A stretch of DNA of 64,000 bases from Lates calcarifer (Eukaryota; Chordata; Actinopteri; Centropomidae). The stretch is taken from positions 7,372,227 through 7,436,226 of the forward strand of contig NC_066835.1 of the NCBI RefSeq assembly GCF_001640805.2, in the 5' to 3' direction. The stretch's first letter is position 1. Each line of letters begins with the position of its first letter. Both the position numbers and the translations under genes were made by a program. Shown here piece by piece: positions 60,563 to 64,000 of the stretch. The notes below the pieces were generated by a model, which saw only the letters and a program-made list of their open reading frames with translations, had not been told where the DNA came from and ran no database searches.

Positions 60563-60602
<40 letters not shown>
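60563..60602. repeat. T40 homopolymer
   Basis: Forty consecutive T on the plus strand. No retroposon body is evident on either side; it could be an assembly-sensitive length or the poly(A) tail of a lost insertion on the minus strand. Confidence 0.9.
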
Positions 60603-60606
<4 letters not shown>

Positions 60607-62101
60607 TAACACTACAGAATTGCTTGTACGACATTACTTATTCATCCAAATCGAATCTCCATCTCTCAAACTCAGTACAAGTGTATCTGAAGTCTGACTG
60701 CGCAAAGCCAATCAATTAGCCTATGAAATCAAGCTCGAAGCAGGTTTGGGACTAAGACACATTAAAAGGAGAAAATATCAGTTGGAGATGGGAACAAGAT
60801 ACAGGAGTAGATAAGCAAATCAAAGAAGAAAAAATATGACAAAAATGTCTCCAGATAATGGAATTAGAGTGTATTACACCACGTATTGGTGTCCAGGTAA
60901 ATATTGGAAATCAGGGGATATTTTCAGTCATAAATAAAGCAGCACAGGGCAATTATATCAAACATACTGTCTGCGTTGACAGCAACAACTACATTAACAT
61001 AATGCAGCAAGTCTTTTAGTTCAGCTATGCACATTAAAAAGGAGTTTATTGCCATCAGGGCTGCAGTCACAGAGGGAGGTGGAAAAGAACATGTTTACAG
61101 CACCAAGCACAGAAAAAACTGATCAGTGCTGATCAAACAATCAAGTGACAGATCTGTGTCTCGCAACACCCGGTCACAAACTCGAGTTCATGAACTCCAG
61201 ATTTTCATCTTTGTGAAAGGAAAAAGAAATGAGCAGAAGAAGTGCATAGACTCACACTGGCCTGTGTTTCTGATGCAAATGCAAGTAAGCTCAGACAAGA
61301 GACGATAAAACATTCATGCTAACCCCTCTTTATTTTAACATTTGCATACACACACACTTACTATAGCAGAGCACACAACCAGAATAAGGTTGCTTTATAT
61401 GTAATGAGGATGTGTGACTTCTAAACATGCATCATTTTATGCAATTATTAAATACACTTATATATAATGATGTGTGCCTCATATTGATCCTAAGGATTAA
61501 CATCATTACCAGCAATTTCATCTGAGGTCATAGCACAGCTTGGCTGCATTATTTAAAAATATGCATGAGTGTGTGTGCATGTGTGTGTGTGTATGTGTGT
61601 GCGTAACATTGAGTGTTTGCCATCTGCCATGAGTTCATGACTGTATCCTTGCATGCCCCTTCCACCACTTGCTTGACTGATTGCTGGAAGTGTGGTGTTG
61701 AAGCATTTGACTGTGCACTGACCTGGACATACTGTATTCATAATGCACCATTGTTCGACTCCATGTTTTAAATGTCACTGAATCTATGGCAAATGAGCAG
61801 AAGTTAAATAGAACAGAAATAGGGGTACTACTTCACTTTACGTGCTTTGGGGCATGAAAGCCTCATACTTCAACGCATACCCCCGCCCCCCCCAAAAAAA
61901 GTTAATTTGCTGGACCAATTACCGCCTTGTTTGCTTTGTCAAGAGCTAGACCATTACTTAAAATTGATTATCTGTATCACCTTAATTTAGGAGTTTTAAC
62001 CATGGAAAATACGAGGAGAAAAAAATGTCCATTTTCACTTCATTGGCTTTCTGTCCAAGCTACTTTTCTTTGATGTTCCCTAACTCGTGCAGACTCTCTT
62101 T

Positions 62102-62132
62102 CACACACATACACACACACACACACGCACGC

Positions 62133-62174
<42 letters not shown>
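62102..62174. repeat. (CA)n microsatellite with CG interruptions
   Basis: A CA run broken by TACA, CGCACGCGA, then about 40 further bases of CA. Confidence 0.96.
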
Positions 62175-62176
<2 letters not shown>

Positions 62177-62759
62177 GAGATGCCCAGAGACATATCCACC
62201 CACACTCACGCTCACAACACACCCATACTTCTAAGTCTTAACTTATTCACAAACACAAATAAATAGTGAAAAACAGAGTAAAAAATTCTGGCAAACCCAT
62301 CTACAGTATTAAATTAAGTATGCAGACTGCACTCTCTCCACCTCAGAGCACTCTGGGAGAAACTGTGAGTGTGCGTGTGTACCTTGTATATTTGTGGTTG
62401 TGAGTAAAAGCATATGAAACAGAATAGAGAATGTTGGTTAAATATATTTCACTTGCAGATCTTTCAAATCAGTACGTTGGTGTGACTGGTAGTCACATTC
62501 TGAACGGCAGCTCTAAACTGTGAAGCTGTGTATACTCAGATTTTTCTAAAAGAGTGAAACTTGAGTTTCATTTAGTTTTTTTAGTAGTTGAAATTGTTAT
62601 TTTACTGACTGAATAAAAAGTCCAAATACACTGTTTGTGTGTCTGCCTGTGTATTTGTCTATAACTCCCCATAAGACCAGGCATAGACAGGGCTAGAATC
62701 CAGTTGTAAAAAGATTAACAAATCAAACAAGCATGTAGATTATACCCCAAATTAAGTCC

Positions 62760-62812
62760 AAAGAAGAAGAAAAAGAGGAAAAAGAAGACAACGAAGAAGA
62801 AGAAAAAGAAAA
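62760..62812. repeat. AAG/GAA-rich simple repeat
   Basis: Imperfect AAG and GAAG units with one ACAACG break; a purine-only tract on the plus strand apart from that. Confidence 0.9.
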
Positions 62813-64000
62813 TCTATATGTATTTTTTTTTTAAAAAGTCAATCACATCAAGTTCATCAAACACTTTTATGCATCTTTGCTACCGCCCCCACATCCCCAG
62901 TCTACTTGAATTTGGTGTGATCCCATTCAGGCAGTCCCTGGAGTACCCCTACACCCCTACAGAACCACGTCAGAAAACATCAGAGGAGTGGGGAAAAAAT
63001 GAAATAATAAACGAAACATAACACAGCAACCAATATCCCATCAAAGGAGCGGCTGAGGATATTAATATCGACACAGAATGGAAAATGAGGCACTTAGACA
63101 TACAAATCGTGTTGGTGCATTTGCATAAAAACAAGATTAGCATATGCACCGACAGGGAAGGAAAATGTTCCTCTTGCTTCTCTTGTATATTTCTTTCTTT
63201 TCTTTTTTTAGGATGTAGGGGGTGTTTCAGATGCATCAGCAAATACTGAAACATTGACTGACTTATAACTCAAATGTACGTATGCTAAAAATGTACATAT
63301 ATAGTATATGGAAAACTTCAAGAACTATCAGACAGATGTACAGAAAATGCAAATCAAACATTGTAATTATGTGACACAATTACTGTGCATACTAAATTGC
63401 ACTTGAAATAACTAATGACACTTAAACGCCCATTAAATAACAAAGGACAAAGCCAAAATAACACCTACACCGTGCTGAGACACGCAAACAATAACAAACC
63501 ACACAGAAACATCACCGACACATATAAATATTGTACATGTGGATACACAGCTACTTTGAGTATACACATATACAAACACTGTGAGAACACACACAATATG
63601 TGGCACTAAAAAAATTAATGAGCACAACATCACATCACACACATAAAGGTTTAGTCTAGTTGGAATGAATGTACATATGTAGAAATTACTGCACTGTAAA
63701 AGTCTGTGGTAAATGTGAGGTCTAGCCTTGTCCGGGACTGTCTCATTCACTGCGTGGATAGAAATAACTTTAAGGATGAGGACTAATTGGTTGGTTTAGC
63801 AAATATATGTCTGGATAACCACCCTTCCTGCGTTAAAGAGCAACACACAGCCGCTTCCCCTGCGCTTTTCTCTATGAGCTTCCTGAATGCAGTGATGTGA
63901 AGTCCAGCTCTGTGAATTTGATTCAGAGTCCTAACATCCATTCAAATAACAAACAGAATTTACTTCAGGTATTCTACAGAAGATAGGTGCTAAATAGCAT

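Larger units (their letters stand above)
58036..64000. other. adgrb2 intron (partial), upstream of the TSR2 exon
   Basis: At least 5,965 nt without a recognised exon. I looked for the first TSR (Trp ladder plus CS-x-TC) on the minus strand and did not find it. The stretch holds GA-rich sequence (58,840-59,170), C runs (59,821-59,835; 61,882-61,897), a 40-base T run, a CA microsatellite at 62,102 and an AAG-rich tract at 62,760. Confidence 0.72.

Noticed and set aside
58036..64000. Search for the first TSR exon
   Set aside because: No minus-strand stretch shows the Trp ladder followed by CS-x-TC; the first TSR is presumed to lie outside the window.

Overview
The window is vertebrate genomic DNA, almost certainly from a teleost fish and probably a percomorph. 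It has small coding exons in long AT-rich introns, abundant CA/TG microsatellites, a decayed Tc1-like transposon, and several short interspersed repeats of kinds I associate with percomorph genomes. There are no operons, ribosome binding sites or CRISPR arrays. Nearly every open frame longer than 60 codons is chance; the real coding content lies in exons of 44 to 195 bases.

One gene accounts for all recognisable coding sequence: an adhesion G-protein-coupled receptor of the brain-specific angiogenesis inhibitor family, best matching ADGRB2 (BAI2), on the minus strand. I placed eighteen internal exons between 58,035 and 3,267. All have AG/GT borders and compatible splice phases, and they join into one open frame of 2,078 nt (about 693 codons). 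In 5'-to-3' order they encode three thrombospondin type 1 repeats (58.0, 51.9 and 51.3 kb), a two-exon hormone-receptor domain (48.6 and 46.4 kb), the GAIN domain (45.2 to 32.8 kb), the GPS autoproteolysis motif (19.0 kb) and transmembrane helices 1 to 5 (8.9 to 3.3 kb). The 5' end (signal peptide, N-terminal region, first TSR) lies beyond base 64,000. The 3' end (the rest of TM5, TM6, TM7, cytoplasmic tail and C-terminal PDZ-binding motif) lies before base 1.

Layout: 1-3,266 is intron. 3,267-8,948 holds the five TM exons. 8,949-18,936 and 19,064-32,796 are two very long introns around the GPS exon. 32,797-38,544 holds three distal GAIN exons. 43,422-46,416 is the densest exon cluster. 46,417-51,210 is introns and one hormone-receptor exon, with a dead Tc1 element inside. 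51,211-58,035 holds three TSR exons. 58,036-64,000 is intron with no recognised exon. The introns hold microsatellites, MITE-like repeats and a few striking palindromes.

I found no previously undescribed system. The most interesting points are a divergent GPS cleavage tripeptide (R-I-S), UG- or CA-rich tracts just downstream of several donor sites, phase-symmetric exons that could be skipped in frame, a 44-nt GPS exon, a 64-bp homeodomain-motif palindrome at 9.5 kb, a 51-bp near-perfect palindrome at 12.3 kb, and a G-quadruplex-type run next to the GPS exon acceptor. Family assignments come from recalled protein families, with no database search.
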